Shown here piece by piece: positions 5,029-11,830 of a DNA stretch of 11,830 nt. The translations under genes were made by a program, and so were the position numbers. The notes below the pieces were generated by a model that did no database searches, was not told the origin of the DNA, and saw only the letters and a program-made list of their open reading frames with translations. How positions within the stretch are numbered: position 1 is the first letter of the stretch; every line of letters starts with the position of its first letter. This DNA comes from Chloroflexota bacterium (GTDB lineage: Bacteria; Chloroflexota; Limnocylindria; Limnocylindrales; CSP1-4), in contig JAJYJR010000116.1 of NCBI GenBank assembly GCA_021789355.1, positions 1 through 11,830 of the forward strand, read 5' to 3'.

Positions 5029-7692
5029 ATGGACCTGCTGACAGTCGCGCTCGAGGCGCTCTTCGCCATCGTCTTCCTGTGGGCGCTCGCCACCTGGTGG
5101 CGGCGGCGCGATGCGCTCAGCCTTGACGTCGTGCTCGTGTTCAGCGCGATGGCCGTCCTCTTCGTCCTCGGGGTGGTGCGATTGCTCGTCGGTCCACCAC
5201 CACCGATCGTCAACGGCATCGCCGTCGTGCTCCTGCTCGGACAGCCGGTGTTCACGCTCCGGCTCGCCGCCCGGATCGCGACGATCCCGCGGTGGGTGCT
5301 CGCCGCGGCGGCCGGCGGATGGTTGCTGACCGCGCTTCCGCTCGCCGTCGCGGGATCCTCGACGCCGAAAGCCATCGTCCTTGCCGCCGTCGGCGTCTTC
5401 GTTGTCGCCGAGGTCGCAGCCGCGGCCTACCTCGCTGGCGTGGCCCGCCGGCGTGCCGGCGCCGCCGCAATCCGCCTGTGGGTCGCCGCCGCCGCCACGG
5501 GCCTGTTCGCGTTCGCGATCCTCTCGGCGGGGGCGGGCAGCGCCGTGGGCGGCGCAGGCGAGGCGTCCTCCCTTGCTGCCCGTGGGGCCGCGCTGCTCGC
5601 GGCCCTGGGCTATCTCGTCGCCTTCGTCCCGCCCGGGGTCCTGCGTCGAGCGTGGCAGGCCCAGACCGCCTATCGCGGGCTCCGCGAGCTCCTCGTCTCC
5701 GCCAGCGGAGACGCGCCGGACATCTGGCGGCGGTTCCTCTCGATCGCCCAGGCGGCGACCGGAGCCTCTGGCGCCCTCGTCACCGCTGGTGCGCCGCCCG
5801 ACGGGCGGCGGGTCGCGATGGTCGTCGGACTCGATCCGACGCTGGTCAACGAGCAGGTCTCCGGACCGCCGCCGGCGTTCCCCGACGGCGACGTCTCGGT
5901 CGAGGATCTCTCCCGGATCGAGGAGTTCGCCGGGGCGGCGGACGCGGCGCGGGCGATCGGCGCTCGCTTCGGCCAGGTGATCACGCTGGGACCTGAGGTC
6001 GGTGCCCCGACCCTGGTCCTCCTGACGCGCCATCGCAGCCTGTTCGGCGAGGAAGACCGGCTCCTCCTGGCGGCGCTCGGCCAGCAGGCGGCCGGGCTCG
6101 TCGAACGCCGCACCGCCCTCGCGACGCAGCAGCGCCTGACTGAGCGACTCGCCGAGACGGTCGAGGCGCTCAGGGCCGCGAGCCAGGCGAAGAGCGACTT
6201 CCTCGCGAGCATGAGCCACGAGCTCCGCACGCCGCTCAACGCCATCATCGGCTTCAGCGACCTGATGCGACGCGAGGAGGTCGACGAGCACGAAAATGTG
6301 CTCGTGCCGCTCGAGTGGGTCGAGCACATCCGTCAAGGCGGGGCCCACCTCGTCGAACTCGTCAACGATGTCCTCGACCTGTCCAGGGTCGAGGCCGGTC
6401 GACTCGACCTCGATCGTGCGCCTATCGAGATCCAGTCCGCGGTTGCCGAATCGGTGGCGGGTCTCCGTCCGCTGGCCGACCGGAAGGACCAGGCGATCGA
6501 ACTGGCGATCCCGGCCGGCGAGTACGTCAGCGCCGACCGGGGTCGCCTGCGCCAGATCCTCTACAACCTCCTCTCGAACGCGATCAAGTTCACGCCCGGG
6601 GGTGGTCGGATCAGCATCGAGGGCACCCGCCGCGGCGACGAGTTCCACCTCTCGGTCATCGACACCGGCATCGGGATCGCGCCCGAGGACCAGGCCGCGG
6701 TTTTCGAGGAGTTTCGCCAGGTCGGCGGTGGAACCCAGCGCTCGGAGGGGACCGGGCTCGGATTGGCGCTTACGCGCCGGCTCGTCGAGGCCCATCAGGG
6801 ACGCATCGAGCTCGAGTCCACGCCCGGCGTGGGCAGCCGGTTCACGGCGGTCCTCCCCAGCGCCCAGCCGGGCGCTCGGATCGGGAGCGATCGGGAGACG
6901 CAGCCCGAGGCGACCGGGTCTCTCGCCGCCGGGCGGCCCGGATCCGTCCTCGTCATCGAGGACGACCCGAGCGCCGTCCGGCTCCTTCGCGCCTACCTCG
7001 AGCCCGAGGGCTACACGGTCCGGGTGGCGGCCGACGGCGAGCATGGCCTCGATGACGCGCGGGTCGAGGCGCCGGCGGCGATCCTCCTCGACATCCTCCT
7101 GCCCGGCATCGATGGCTGGGAGACCCTCCGCCGGCTGAAGGCCGATCCCGCGCTCCGTGCCATCCCGGTCGTCATCGTCACGGTCGTCGACGAGAAGGAC
7201 GTCGGGCTGGCGCTCGGGGCCGTCGACTACCTCGTCAAACCGATCGACCGTGACGCCCTGCTGGCGAGCCTCGACCGATTGACGTTCACGACGAAGGTGC
7301 AGACCCGCACGGTCCGCATCCTCGCGGTCGACGACGAGCCCGCGGCGCTCGATGCGCTCGAGGCGACCCTGCGGCCGGCCGGATTCGAGGTTCTCCGGGC
7401 CGACGGCGGGAGGATCGGGGTTGACCGTGCCCGAGCCAGGCGTCCCGACCTCGTGATCTGCGATCTCGTCATGCCCGATCTCGATGGCTTCGGCGTGGTC
7501 GGTGAACTGAAGTCGGATCCGGCCACGGCCGACATCCCGATCATCATCCTGACCGGGTACGATCTCACCGCGGCCGACAAGCGCCGGCTGAACGGCAAGG
7601 TCCTGGGAATCGTGTCAAAGGGCCCGGATGCGCAGGCCGGTCTCCGGGCCTGGCTCGTCCGGGCCGACGTGTCGACGTCTCGCGGTGAGTGA
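5029..7692 (+). CDS. Membrane hybrid histidine kinase (7TM-GAF-HisKA-HATPase-REC-REC)
   Basis: The product is 887 aa from ATG at 5029; the ribosome binding site is weak. About seven hydrophobic helices fill residues ~5-207. A GAF-like region spans ~215-362 (FLSIAQAATGASGALV to FGEEDRLLLAALGQQAAGLV), then a helical linker. HisKA carries the phospho-acceptor His397 in SMSHELRTPLNAIIGF. HATPase_c has the N box (NLLSNAIKF, Asn517), G1 box (DTGIGIAPED, Asp545) and G2 box (GTGLGL, 574-579). Receiver 1 (~640-755) has EDD 644-646, acceptor Asp688 and Lys737. Receiver 2 (~762-880) has DDE 768-770, acceptor Asp812 and Lys864. All catalytic positions are intact. Known: such kinases autophosphorylate on His and pass phosphate to receivers. 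There is no Hpt domain or DNA-binding output, so the outcome probably runs through the overlapping receiver gene or an off-window partner. The signal is unknown; the 7TM and GAF parts suggest a membrane or small-molecule cue. Confidence 0.92.
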   Translation: MDLLTVALEALFAIVFLWALATWWRRRDALSLDVVLVFSAMAVLFVLGVVRLLVGPPPPIVNGIAVVLLLGQPVFTLRLAARIATIPRWVLAAAAGGWLLTALPLAVAGSSTPKAIVLAAVGVFVVAEVAAAAYLAGVARRRAGAAAIRLWVAAAATGLFAFAILSAGAGSAVGGAGEASSLAARGAALLAALGYLVAFVPPGVLRRAWQAQTAYRGLRELLVSASGDAPDIWRRFLSIAQAATGASGALVTAGAPPDGRRVAMVVGLDPTLVNEQVSGPPPAFPDGDVSVEDLSRIEEFAGAADAARAIGARFGQVITLGPEVGAPTLVLLTRHRSLFGEEDRLLLAALGQQAAGLVERRTALATQQRLTERLAETVEALRAASQAKSDFLASMSHELRTPLNAIIGFSDLMRREEVDEHENVLVPLEWVEHIRQGGAHLVELVNDVLDLSRVEAGRLDLDRAPIEIQSAVAESVAGLRPLADRKDQAIELAIPAGEYVSADRGRLRQILYNLLSNAIKFTPGGGRISIEGTRRGDEFHLSVIDTGIGIAPEDQAAVFEEFRQVGGGTQRSEGTGLGLALTRRLVEAHQGRIELESTPGVGSRFTAVLPSAQPGARIGSDRETQPEATGSLAAGRPGSVLVIEDDPSAVRLLRAYLEPEGYTVRVAADGEHGLDDARVEAPAAILLDILLPGIDGWETLRRLKADPALRAIPVVIVTVVDEKDVGLALGAVDYLVKPIDRDALLASLDRLTFTTKVQTRTVRILAVDDEPAALDALEATLRPAGFEVLRADGGRIGVDRARARRPDLVICDLVMPDLDGFGVVGELKSDPATADIPIIILTGYDLTAADKRRLNGKVLGIVSKGPDAQAGLRAWLVRADVSTSRGE

Positions 7693-8089
7693 TCTCCCCC
7701 GTCCTGGCCCGCGGATCCTGCTGGTCGAAGACGAGCCCGCCAACCGTGCCCTCGTTCGCGCGATCATCGCCCGCACGGGCCGGGCCGAACTCCGTGGGGT
7801 CGTGCTCCACGAGGCGGCTACGATCGCCGAGGCCCGGGCCGTGCTCGCGAGCCACCCGGTCGACATCGCGCTTGTCGACGTCCGATTGCCCGATGGGAAC
7901 GGGCTCGATCTCGCGACCGAGCTCAGGGCCCATCCCGGCGCCGGCCCAGCCAGGGTCGTGATCGTCAGCGCGAGCGTGCTTCCGGCGGAGCGAACGAGTG
8001 CGCTGGCCACCGGGGCCGACGCCTTCCTGGCAAAGCCGTTCGACCCGCGGGACCTGGTCGATCTCATCGTGCGCCTCTCGGGGTCGTAA
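7685..8089 (+). CDS. Stand-alone response regulator receiver protein
   Basis: The product is 134 aa from GTG at 7685, which overlaps the kinase stop by 8 nt; an ATG at 7628 in the same frame would add a low-quality N-terminus. It is a full receiver fold: RILLVEDEPANRALV (acidic pair), acceptor Asp65 in DIALVDVRLPDGNGLDL, VVIVSAS, and the conserved Lys in FLAKPFDPRDL. No output domain follows. The overlap implies translational coupling with the hybrid kinase. A single-domain regulator of this kind can shuttle phosphate or act by protein contact (CheY-like). It ends 70 nt from the convergent lipoprotein gene. Confidence 0.88.
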   Translation: MSDLPRPGPRILLVEDEPANRALVRAIIARTGRAELRGVVLHEAATIAEARAVLASHPVDIALVDVRLPDGNGLDLATELRAHPGAGPARVVIVSASVLPAERTSALATGADAFLAKPFDPRDLVDLIVRLSGS

Positions 8090-8101
8090 CCGCTCCCGGT
8101 A

Positions 8102-8113
8102 CGGCCATGGCCG
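8102..8113. other. 12-bp palindrome between convergent genes
   Basis: CGGCCATGGCCG is perfectly self-complementary and lies 13 nt after the receiver stop, in the 69-nt gap between convergent genes. It could form a small hairpin that aids termination on either strand, but no T tract follows. Confidence 0.3.
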
Positions 8114-8158
8114 CACTCTGGCTGCATCGCGCACGGCCAATTGTGGGTGACCGCCCGT

Positions 8159-8527
8159 TCATCTCACGGTGATCGAGTACCGCCTGCTCCCGGTCTGCCC
8201 ACCGACATTTGTCCCGTAGCACCAGACGGAGAGGGTGAACGTGACCGTTCCCGGGGCCGTGGGCGTGCCAAAGATGTGCCCCATGGCATCCGCGCCCGGG
8301 ACGCGCTCGATCGACAGGCCATTGGGCAGTGCTCCGGCCGAGATCGAGTACCCCCCGACAGGCGTGGCGTTTCCGGTGATGCTGATCCTTGCGTCATAGG
8401 CAACGCCAACGTGCGCATCGGGCAACGCCTGCGGATCGAATCCCAGAGGCCTGGGCGCCGGAGAGCAGGCGGCGACGAAGAGGGCCAGCGTCCCACACAT
8501 CGCCCACAAGAAGCGGCGCCTGCTCAG
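8159..8527 (-). CDS. Small Ig-domain lipoprotein with a likely CTG start
   Basis: The product is 122 aa if it starts at CTG 8527. This start gives MSRRRFLWAMCGTLALFVAAC: a twin-arginine-like, positively charged n-region, a hydrophobic core and a lipobox ending at Cys21. The later TTG at 8509 would remove all the arginines and has no ribosome binding site. AAGGAG lies 5 nt before the CTG, and the CTG overlaps the kinase stop as CTGA. The mature part (~22-122) matches a putative-Ig (He_PIG-type) domain: LPDAHVGVAYDARIS, YSISAGALPNGLSI, GHIFGTPTAPGTVTFTLSV. The protein is probably lipid-anchored outside the cell and may be exported by Tat. It could bind surface polymers or modulate a sensor. It is the last gene of the minus-strand operon. 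Confidence 0.75.
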   Translation of the reverse strand: MSRRRFLWAMCGTLALFVAACSPAPRPLGFDPQALPDAHVGVAYDARISITGNATPVGGYSISAGALPNGLSIERVPGADAMGHIFGTPTAPGTVTFTLSVWCYGTNVGGQTGSRRYSITVR

Positions 8528-10167
8528 GTGTTCTCCTTCGAACGTCGTGGCGCGTGTCGCGATGCTACGTCGAGGGCCTGACGAACGGCCCGCCCGAGCG
8601 CCTCGGCGCTGAACGGCTTGGGCAGGAACGCGATGTCGGCACCGAGCACTCCGTGATGGATCACGGAGTGCTCGGTGAAGCCCGAGACGTACAGGACGCG
8701 CAGGCCGGATCGCTCGGCAGCCAGACGCTCGGCGAGCTGGTGACCCTGCAGCCCGGGCATGACCACGTCGGTCACGAGCAGCTCGATCGAACCTGCATGC
8801 GCCGCGGCCAGCGCGAGGGCGGCGGGCGCATCGGCCGCACTGAGCACCGTGTAGCCCTGTTCGGCGAGGACCCGCTCCGCGAAGGCGCGCACGGCCGGCT
8901 CGTCCTCCACGAACAGGATCGTCTCCGTGCCGCTCGGCGCCGGGTGAACCTCGACGGGCTCGCCGGCGGCCGGCACGGGTGCCTCGTCGACGCGCGGGAG
9001 GTAGATTCTGAAGGTCGTCCCGTGGCCAGGCTCGCTGTAGAGGTAGATCGAGCCGCCCGACTGCTTGACGATGCCAAAGACGGTCGCCAGGCCCATCCCG
9101 GTCCCCTTGCCCGGCTCCTTGGTGGTGAAGAAGGGCTCGAAGGCGTGGGCCTGCGTCTCGGCGGCCATGCCGCTCCCGGTGTCGGAGACGGCGAGCAGCA
9201 CGAACGGGCCCGCGACCATCTCGGCATGGGCACTCGCGTAGGCGGCATCGAGCTCGACGTTGGCCGTCTCGATGGTGAGCTGGCCTCCATCGGGCATGGC
9301 GTCGTGAGCGTTCAGCGCCAGGTTGACGATCACCTGCTCGAACTGGCTCGGGTCGACCTTGATGAGCCCCAGGCCGGGCACGGCGTGGGTGACGAGCTGG
9401 ATGTGCTCGCCCAGGAGTCGCTGGAGCATCGGCGCGATCCCGTCCACGACCTCCGCCAGATCGATCACCCTGGGCTGGAGGACCTGTCGCCGGCTGAAGG
9501 CGAGCAGCTGGCGCGCGAGCGCGGTCGCACGATCGGCCGCCAGCACGACCTGGTCCAGGTCGGCTCTGTGCGCGTCGCCCTCCGGCAGGTCGCTGCGCAC
9601 CAGCTCGGTGAAGCCGCGGATCGCGGTGAGCAGGTTGTTGAAATCGTGGGCGATGCCGCCCGCCAGCTGCCCGATGGCCTCCATCTTCTGGGCCTGGCGG
9701 AGCTGCGCCTCGAGCTGACGTCGTTCGCTCACGTCCATCGCCATGACCAGGCGGGCCGGGCGTCCCTCGAACTCGAGCGGGTGTCCGGTCATCTGCACCT
9801 CGAGCTCGGACCCGTCGCTCCGGACGTGCCGGAAGATGTCGCCGCTGACAAGCCCCCCGGGCATGGATGCGAGCTGCTCGACGAGCCGGTCCCAGTCGTC
9901 CGGGTGGACAAGCCGGTCGATCGTGGTGCCGATTGCCTCCCCACGCGAGTAACCGTACTGCCGGATCGCCGCGTCATTGAGCGCGAGGATCTCGAGGGTG
10001 CCCGGATCCCAGACCGCCATGGCCACGGGATGCGAATCGAACAGCCGGCGGTACTGTTCATCGGAGCGGCGCAGGGCGACTTCGGCGAGCCCCCCTTCGG
10101 CGGGCGTCGGGTCGGGAGTCGTCGGGCCGGGCGGACCACCGGGCTCGTCAACCATCCGCCCGCTCAC
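8524..10167 (-). CDS. Soluble PAS hybrid histidine kinase (PAS-HisKA-HATPase-REC)
   Basis: The product is 547 aa from GTG at 10167, which overlaps the hydrolase stop as GTGA; ATG at 10155 is an alternative (543 aa). A Pro-rich N-terminus (~1-28) is followed by PAS (~35-150, LFDSHPVAMAVWD to VMAMDVSERR). HisKA carries His174 in GGIAHDFNNLLTAIRG. HATPase_c has Asn286 in NLALNAHDAM, the G1 box SDTGSGM (Asp329), FFTTKEPGKGTGMGL, and GTTFRIYLPR at the end. The receiver (~416-530) has EDE 421-423, acceptor Asp467 in LLVTDVVMPG and Lys517 in FLPKPF. No TM helix is present, so it is cytoplasmic. All key residues are intact. This layout, with AHDFNN and a C-terminal receiver, is widespread. It is embedded between a hydrolase and a lipoprotein, so the input may be metabolic or envelope-related; this is inference. 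Confidence 0.92.
   Translation of the reverse strand: MSGRMVDEPGGPPGPTTPDPTPAEGGLAEVALRRSDEQYRRLFDSHPVAMAVWDPGTLEILALNDAAIRQYGYSRGEAIGTTIDRLVHPDDWDRLVEQLASMPGGLVSGDIFRHVRSDGSELEVQMTGHPLEFEGRPARLVMAMDVSERRQLEAQLRQAQKMEAIGQLAGGIAHDFNNLLTAIRGFTELVRSDLPEGDAHRADLDQVVLAADRATALARQLLAFSRRQVLQPRVIDLAEVVDGIAPMLQRLLGEHIQLVTHAVPGLGLIKVDPSQFEQVIVNLALNAHDAMPDGGQLTIETANVELDAAYASAHAEMVAGPFVLLAVSDTGSGMAAETQAHAFEPFFTTKEPGKGTGMGLATVFGIVKQSGGSIYLYSEPGHGTTFRIYLPRVDEAPVPAAGEPVEVHPAPSGTETILFVEDEPAVRAFAERVLAEQGYTVLSAADAPAALALAAAHAGSIELLVTDVVMPGLQGHQLAERLAAERSGLRVLYVSGFTEHSVIHHGVLGADIAFLPKPFSAEALGRAVRQALDVASRHAPRRSKENT
8533..8538 (-). promoter_or_regulatory. Shine-Dalgarno sequence that points to the CTG start
   Basis: On the minus strand AAGGAG is followed by the 5-nt spacer AACAC and then CTG at 8527-8525. 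This is one of the best ribosome binding sites in the window. No ATG, GTG or TTG lies at the right distance in this frame. Confidence 0.7.
8640..8677. repeat. 38-bp near-perfect palindrome inside the kinase receiver region
   Basis: An 18-nt arm, CACCGAGCACTCCGTGAT (8640-8657), is followed by GG and then its exact reverse complement (8660-8677). It encodes TEHSVIHHGVLG in the receiver's beta4-alpha4 region. As RNA it could form an 18-bp stem with almost no loop; as DNA it is a two-fold symmetric site or cruciform candidate. Confidence 0.95.
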
Positions 10168-10898
10168 GTCGGTCCGCCGAGGTGGCGGTCGAAGAAGGCG
10201 AGCATCCGGGCCCAGGCATCCTCGGCGGCGGGTTCCGCATAGCCGATGCGGAGGGGTGTCCGCGATCCGATCCGGGCCGTCAGCCCACCGTGCTGGCTCA
10301 GGAAGCTGTGTCCGGCATCCGGGTAGACACGGACGTCATGGTCCACGCCCAATCGAGTGAGGGTGGCCTCGAGCCGCTCGGCCTGCGGGCCGAACACGCG
10401 ATCGCGCCCGCCGTAGCTGGCGACGACCGGACAGATTCCCTCGAGGGCGTTGTCGTCGACCGGGACGGGGCCGTAGAACGGAGCCGCGACCTGGACGTCG
10501 GCGCCGGCCGCGTAGAGCAGGGCGAAGCCCCCGCCCATGCAGAACCCGGCCACACCGATCGCCCGCCCCGAGACTTCGGGCCGGGCGGCCAGCCAGCGCC
10601 GCGCGGCCTCGAGCTGGCGATACGGCCGGCCTCGCGCCTGTCGCGCCAACCCCCGGGCGAAGCGGGCGATGCAGAACGGCTTCGGGCCGAGACCGGCGAA
10701 GAAGTCCGGAGCGAGGCTGACGTAGCCGGCGCGGGCGAACCGGCCCGCGATCCGCCGCATGTCGTCGTTGAGACCGAGAGCCTCGTGGAGGATCAGCACG
10801 CCGGGTCGCGGGCCACTCGCGTCAGGGATGAACGCCAGCGCCGCGGGCAGCTTGTGACCGTCTGCCAGCGAGATCTCGACATCCCTGCAGTCGACCAT
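10164..10898 (-). CDS. Dienelactone hydrolase family protein (alpha/beta hydrolase)
   Basis: The product is 244 aa from ATG at 10898; AAGGG lies 7 nt upstream, and the open frame further upstream reads as noise. The nucleophile Cys120 is in GVAGFCMGGGFAL, the acid Asp166 in YGGRDRVFG and the His197 in PDAGHSFL: the Cys-Asp-His triad of the family. HEALGLND (Glu39) sits where family members place a Glu near the active site. The length is usual for the family (~235-250). Characterised members open dienelactone in chloroaromatic breakdown; many homologues act on other esters or lactones, so the substrate is unknown. No signal peptide is seen, so it is cytoplasmic. It is the first gene of a minus-strand operon and its TGA overlaps the kinase GTG by 4 nt. 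Confidence 0.9.
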   Translation of the reverse strand: MVDCRDVEISLADGHKLPAALAFIPDASGPRPGVLILHEALGLNDDMRRIAGRFARAGYVSLAPDFFAGLGPKPFCIARFARGLARQARGRPYRQLEAARRWLAARPEVSGRAIGVAGFCMGGGFALLYAAGADVQVAAPFYGPVPVDDNALEGICPVVASYGGRDRVFGPQAERLEATLTRLGVDHDVRVYPDAGHSFLSQHGGLTARIGSRTPLRIGYAEPAAEDAWARMLAFFDRHLGGPT

Positions 10899-11224
10899 CA
10901 CTCCGCCCTTCGGTCCGGGGAAGCATAGTAACGGGTCTCGTCCGGAATCCCAGCGTCTGATCGGACCGCGCGGACGTTCAGACCCGCGACAGGAACGCGA
11001 GTGCGACCAGGCCGACGACATCACCCGGTCGGCGCCTGGCCGCCCCGCGAGCACACACGTTGGGACGTTTACCCTGTGTCCAGCGGCTCTTGAGGGGGCC
11101 AATCGGCGCATATATTCAGGGCATACAATCTCCAGGCTACTCGGCACATGGCTCATGGCGTGGACGGGGGGGGGCGCGCGGATGGATCCCCGGGGCACAG
11201 CGTGCTTGATGAAGGGGCCAGGAC
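10899..11224. other. Divergent intergenic region (326 bp) without a credible gene
   Basis: This region separates the hydrolase operon (-) from the truncated sensor gene (+). It is locally AT-richer around 11103-11150 and holds a run of nine G (11166-11174). A weak -10-like TACTAT for the hydrolase lies at 10929-10924 on the minus strand. Open frames across it have no family pattern. It probably carries promoters for both directions. Confidence 0.55.
11090..11116 (+). promoter_or_regulatory. Weak promoter candidate for the sensor gene
   Basis: TTGAGG (11090-11095) and TATATT (11111-11116) are separated by 15 nt, slightly short. A second -10-like TACAAT lies at 11124-11129 without a matching -35. 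The AT-rich patch CATATATTCAGGGCATACAA stands out from its surroundings. Confidence 0.3.
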
Positions 11225-11821
11225 GTGGCTGAGCCGCCCCCAACCATCGGCGCGCAGTCGCCGGATCGCGACGTCGGACCCGGCGGGCAGCCGGCCCCCA
11301 TTGCGATGACCGCGCAGGCGAATCCTCGCCTCCTGTCTGCGTCCGCATCCCTGTTGCGCGCGGCCGGCGTTGTTGCCGTCGGCGTCGGTGGCGCCGTGCT
11401 CATCGGCTGGATGCTCGACATCGCGAGTCTGAAGAGCGTCCTGCCTGGTCTGGTCACGATGAAGCCGAACACCGCCCTCGCCTTCGTGTTGTCCGGCGTG
11501 TCGTTGTGGCTTTCGCTGTCAGGGGCGCGCACTGACGCCCGGCAAGCGCAACGTCGCATCGCGCAAGCGTGCGCGGTCATCGTCGTCGTGATCGGACTGC
11601 TCACGCTTGCCGAGTATGTGTCCGGGTTGGACCTCGGCATCGATCAGCGCCTCTTCGCGGAACCGTCCGGGGCGGTCGGGACGGTGACGCCGGGGCGGAT
11701 GGCGCCGACCACCGCGCTGAACTTCCTCATGATTAACCGGCCTTCGGGGCTGTGTCAACCACAGCCTCCGAGTCCGGCTCGTTTTCGAGTCGTCGAAGAT
11801 GGCCCTCGAGGCTCGCGATGA
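11225..11821 (+). pseudogene. Truncated sensor-kinase N-terminal membrane region
   Basis: The frame runs 198 codons from GTG 11225. GAAGGGG lies 7 nt upstream and an in-frame TGA at 11207 fixes the start region. Three hydrophobic helices are visible (~43-63, 82-99, 114-132). Phrases such as LDIASLKSVLPGLVTMKPNTALAF, LTLAEYVSGLDLGIDQRLF and PGRMAPTTALNF are typical of the N-terminal membrane module of PAS-type histidine kinases. Full-length relatives continue with another hydrophobic helix and then PAS, HisKA and HATPase domains. Here similarity stops after about residue 168-170 (near 11731), and the remaining ~28 residues (NRPSGLCQPQPPSPARF and on) look random. The gene is therefore probably broken by an insertion or rearrangement. 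It could still give a membrane peptide. The family link is from recognition of the phrases. Confidence 0.65.
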
Positions 11822-11830
11822 CCCGCCCGT
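11733..11830 (-). CDS. C-terminal end of an unidentified minus-strand protein (5' part off window)
   Basis: On the minus strand the frame is open from the window edge to TAA at 11735-11733. It gives 31 residues ending VIASLEGHLRRLENEPD, then SEAVVDTAPKAG. The Leu/Arg/Glu helix followed by an acidic tail looks like a genuine protein C-terminus and ends exactly where the plus-strand sensor loses similarity. A transposase or other cargo of an inserted element would fit, but 31 residues are too few to name a family. Confidence 0.45.
   Translation of the reverse strand, partial: GRVIASLEGHLRRLENEPDSEAVVDTAPKAG
11748..11766. other. 7-bp hairpin near the breakpoint
   Basis: GGCTGTG and CACAGCC flank the 5-nt loop TCAAC, and the stem can extend by a wobble and a G-C pair in RNA. 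It lies just inside the end of the minus-strand gene and within 20 nt of the breakpoint. It might belong to an element end, but the minus-strand frame runs through it. Confidence 0.4.

Noticed and set aside
4318..7044. Very long minus-strand open frame (908 codons) across the hybrid kinase
   Set aside because: It is antisense to a kinase with all motifs intact, its translation is Arg/Asp/Gly-rich noise without domains, and such shadows are usual at this GC content.
8389..10242. Long plus-strand open frame (617 codons) opposite the PAS kinase
   Set aside because: Antisense shadow; the minus strand has clear PAS, HisKA, HATPase and receiver motifs.
10977..11060. Small minus-strand frame ending DVVGLVALAFLSRV that could be a one-helix microprotein
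   Set aside because: Only about 26 codons from a GTG, with no ribosome binding site and no homology recognised; too weak to annotate.
11166..11174. Run of nine G as a phase-variation switch for the sensor gene
   Set aside because: Length changes would put upstream ATGs (11148, 11155) into the sensor frame, but an in-frame TGA at 11207 blocks any fusion. It could only affect promoter or leader.
10899..11348. N-terminal extension of the hydrolase (150 more codons)
   Set aside because: The family starts at MVDCRDVEI with a good ribosome binding site; the extension is non-protein-like and overlaps the divergent sensor gene.
11746..11760. GGGGCTGTGTCAACC as the terminal inverted repeat of an insertion sequence
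   Set aside because: It is in the style of some element ends, but a protein-like minus-strand frame continues through it to a TAA at 11733-11735, so the boundary is more likely a few bases further left; the other end is not in the window.

Overview
This is a GC-rich bacterial window (roughly 70% G+C by eye) with GTG starts, one likely CTG start, and several short gene overlaps. A hybrid histidine kinase with a membrane N-terminus, an ECF sigma factor paired with a membrane-anchored beta-propeller partner, and secreted Ig-like proteins would suit a soil or freshwater Chloroflexota lineage (Limnocylindria/Ellin-type) or a high-GC actinobacterial relative. That placement is an inference from style only; the window holds no rRNA or other marker gene.

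Left part (1-3105). The 3' end of a secreted Ig-like repeat protein (+) meets, tail to tail with overlapping stop codons, a minus-strand pair: an ECF sigma factor and, overlapping its 3' end by 11 nt, a probable anti-sigma factor that joins one transmembrane helix to an extracellular Asp-box (BNR) beta-propeller. Upstream on the same strand lies a small tandem-ACT-domain protein.

Middle part (3106-8089), plus strand. A Glu/Pro/Phe-rich repeat protein comes first, then a hypothetical protein built from two similar halves. Next is a response-regulator remnant with an internal deletion. It is followed by an 887-residue hybrid histidine kinase (about 7 TM helices, GAF-like region, HisKA, HATPase, two receiver domains) that overlaps a stand-alone receiver protein by 8 nt. 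The kinase and receiver look like one phosphorelay unit.

Right part (8090-11224), minus strand. A tightly overlapping operon is read dienelactone-hydrolase-like protein, then soluble PAS hybrid histidine kinase, then small Ig-domain lipoprotein. Both junctions are 4-nt overlaps (GTGA and CTGA). The lipoprotein most likely starts at CTG, behind a strong Shine-Dalgarno sequence. The kinase gene contains a near-perfect 38-bp palindrome.

Right edge (11225-11830). A divergent gene begins like the membrane input region of a sensor kinase but loses family similarity near 11735, exactly where the stop codon of an incoming minus-strand gene lies. This looks like an insertion or rearrangement breakpoint.

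Overall this is a signalling-rich region with three histidine-kinase genes (one broken), two single-receiver genes (one broken) and an ECF sigma module. I see no CRISPR array, rRNA, tRNA or complete mobile element. The most unusual items are the 38-bp palindrome, the CTG-started lipoprotein, the propeller-type anti-sigma factor and the breakpoint at the right edge.
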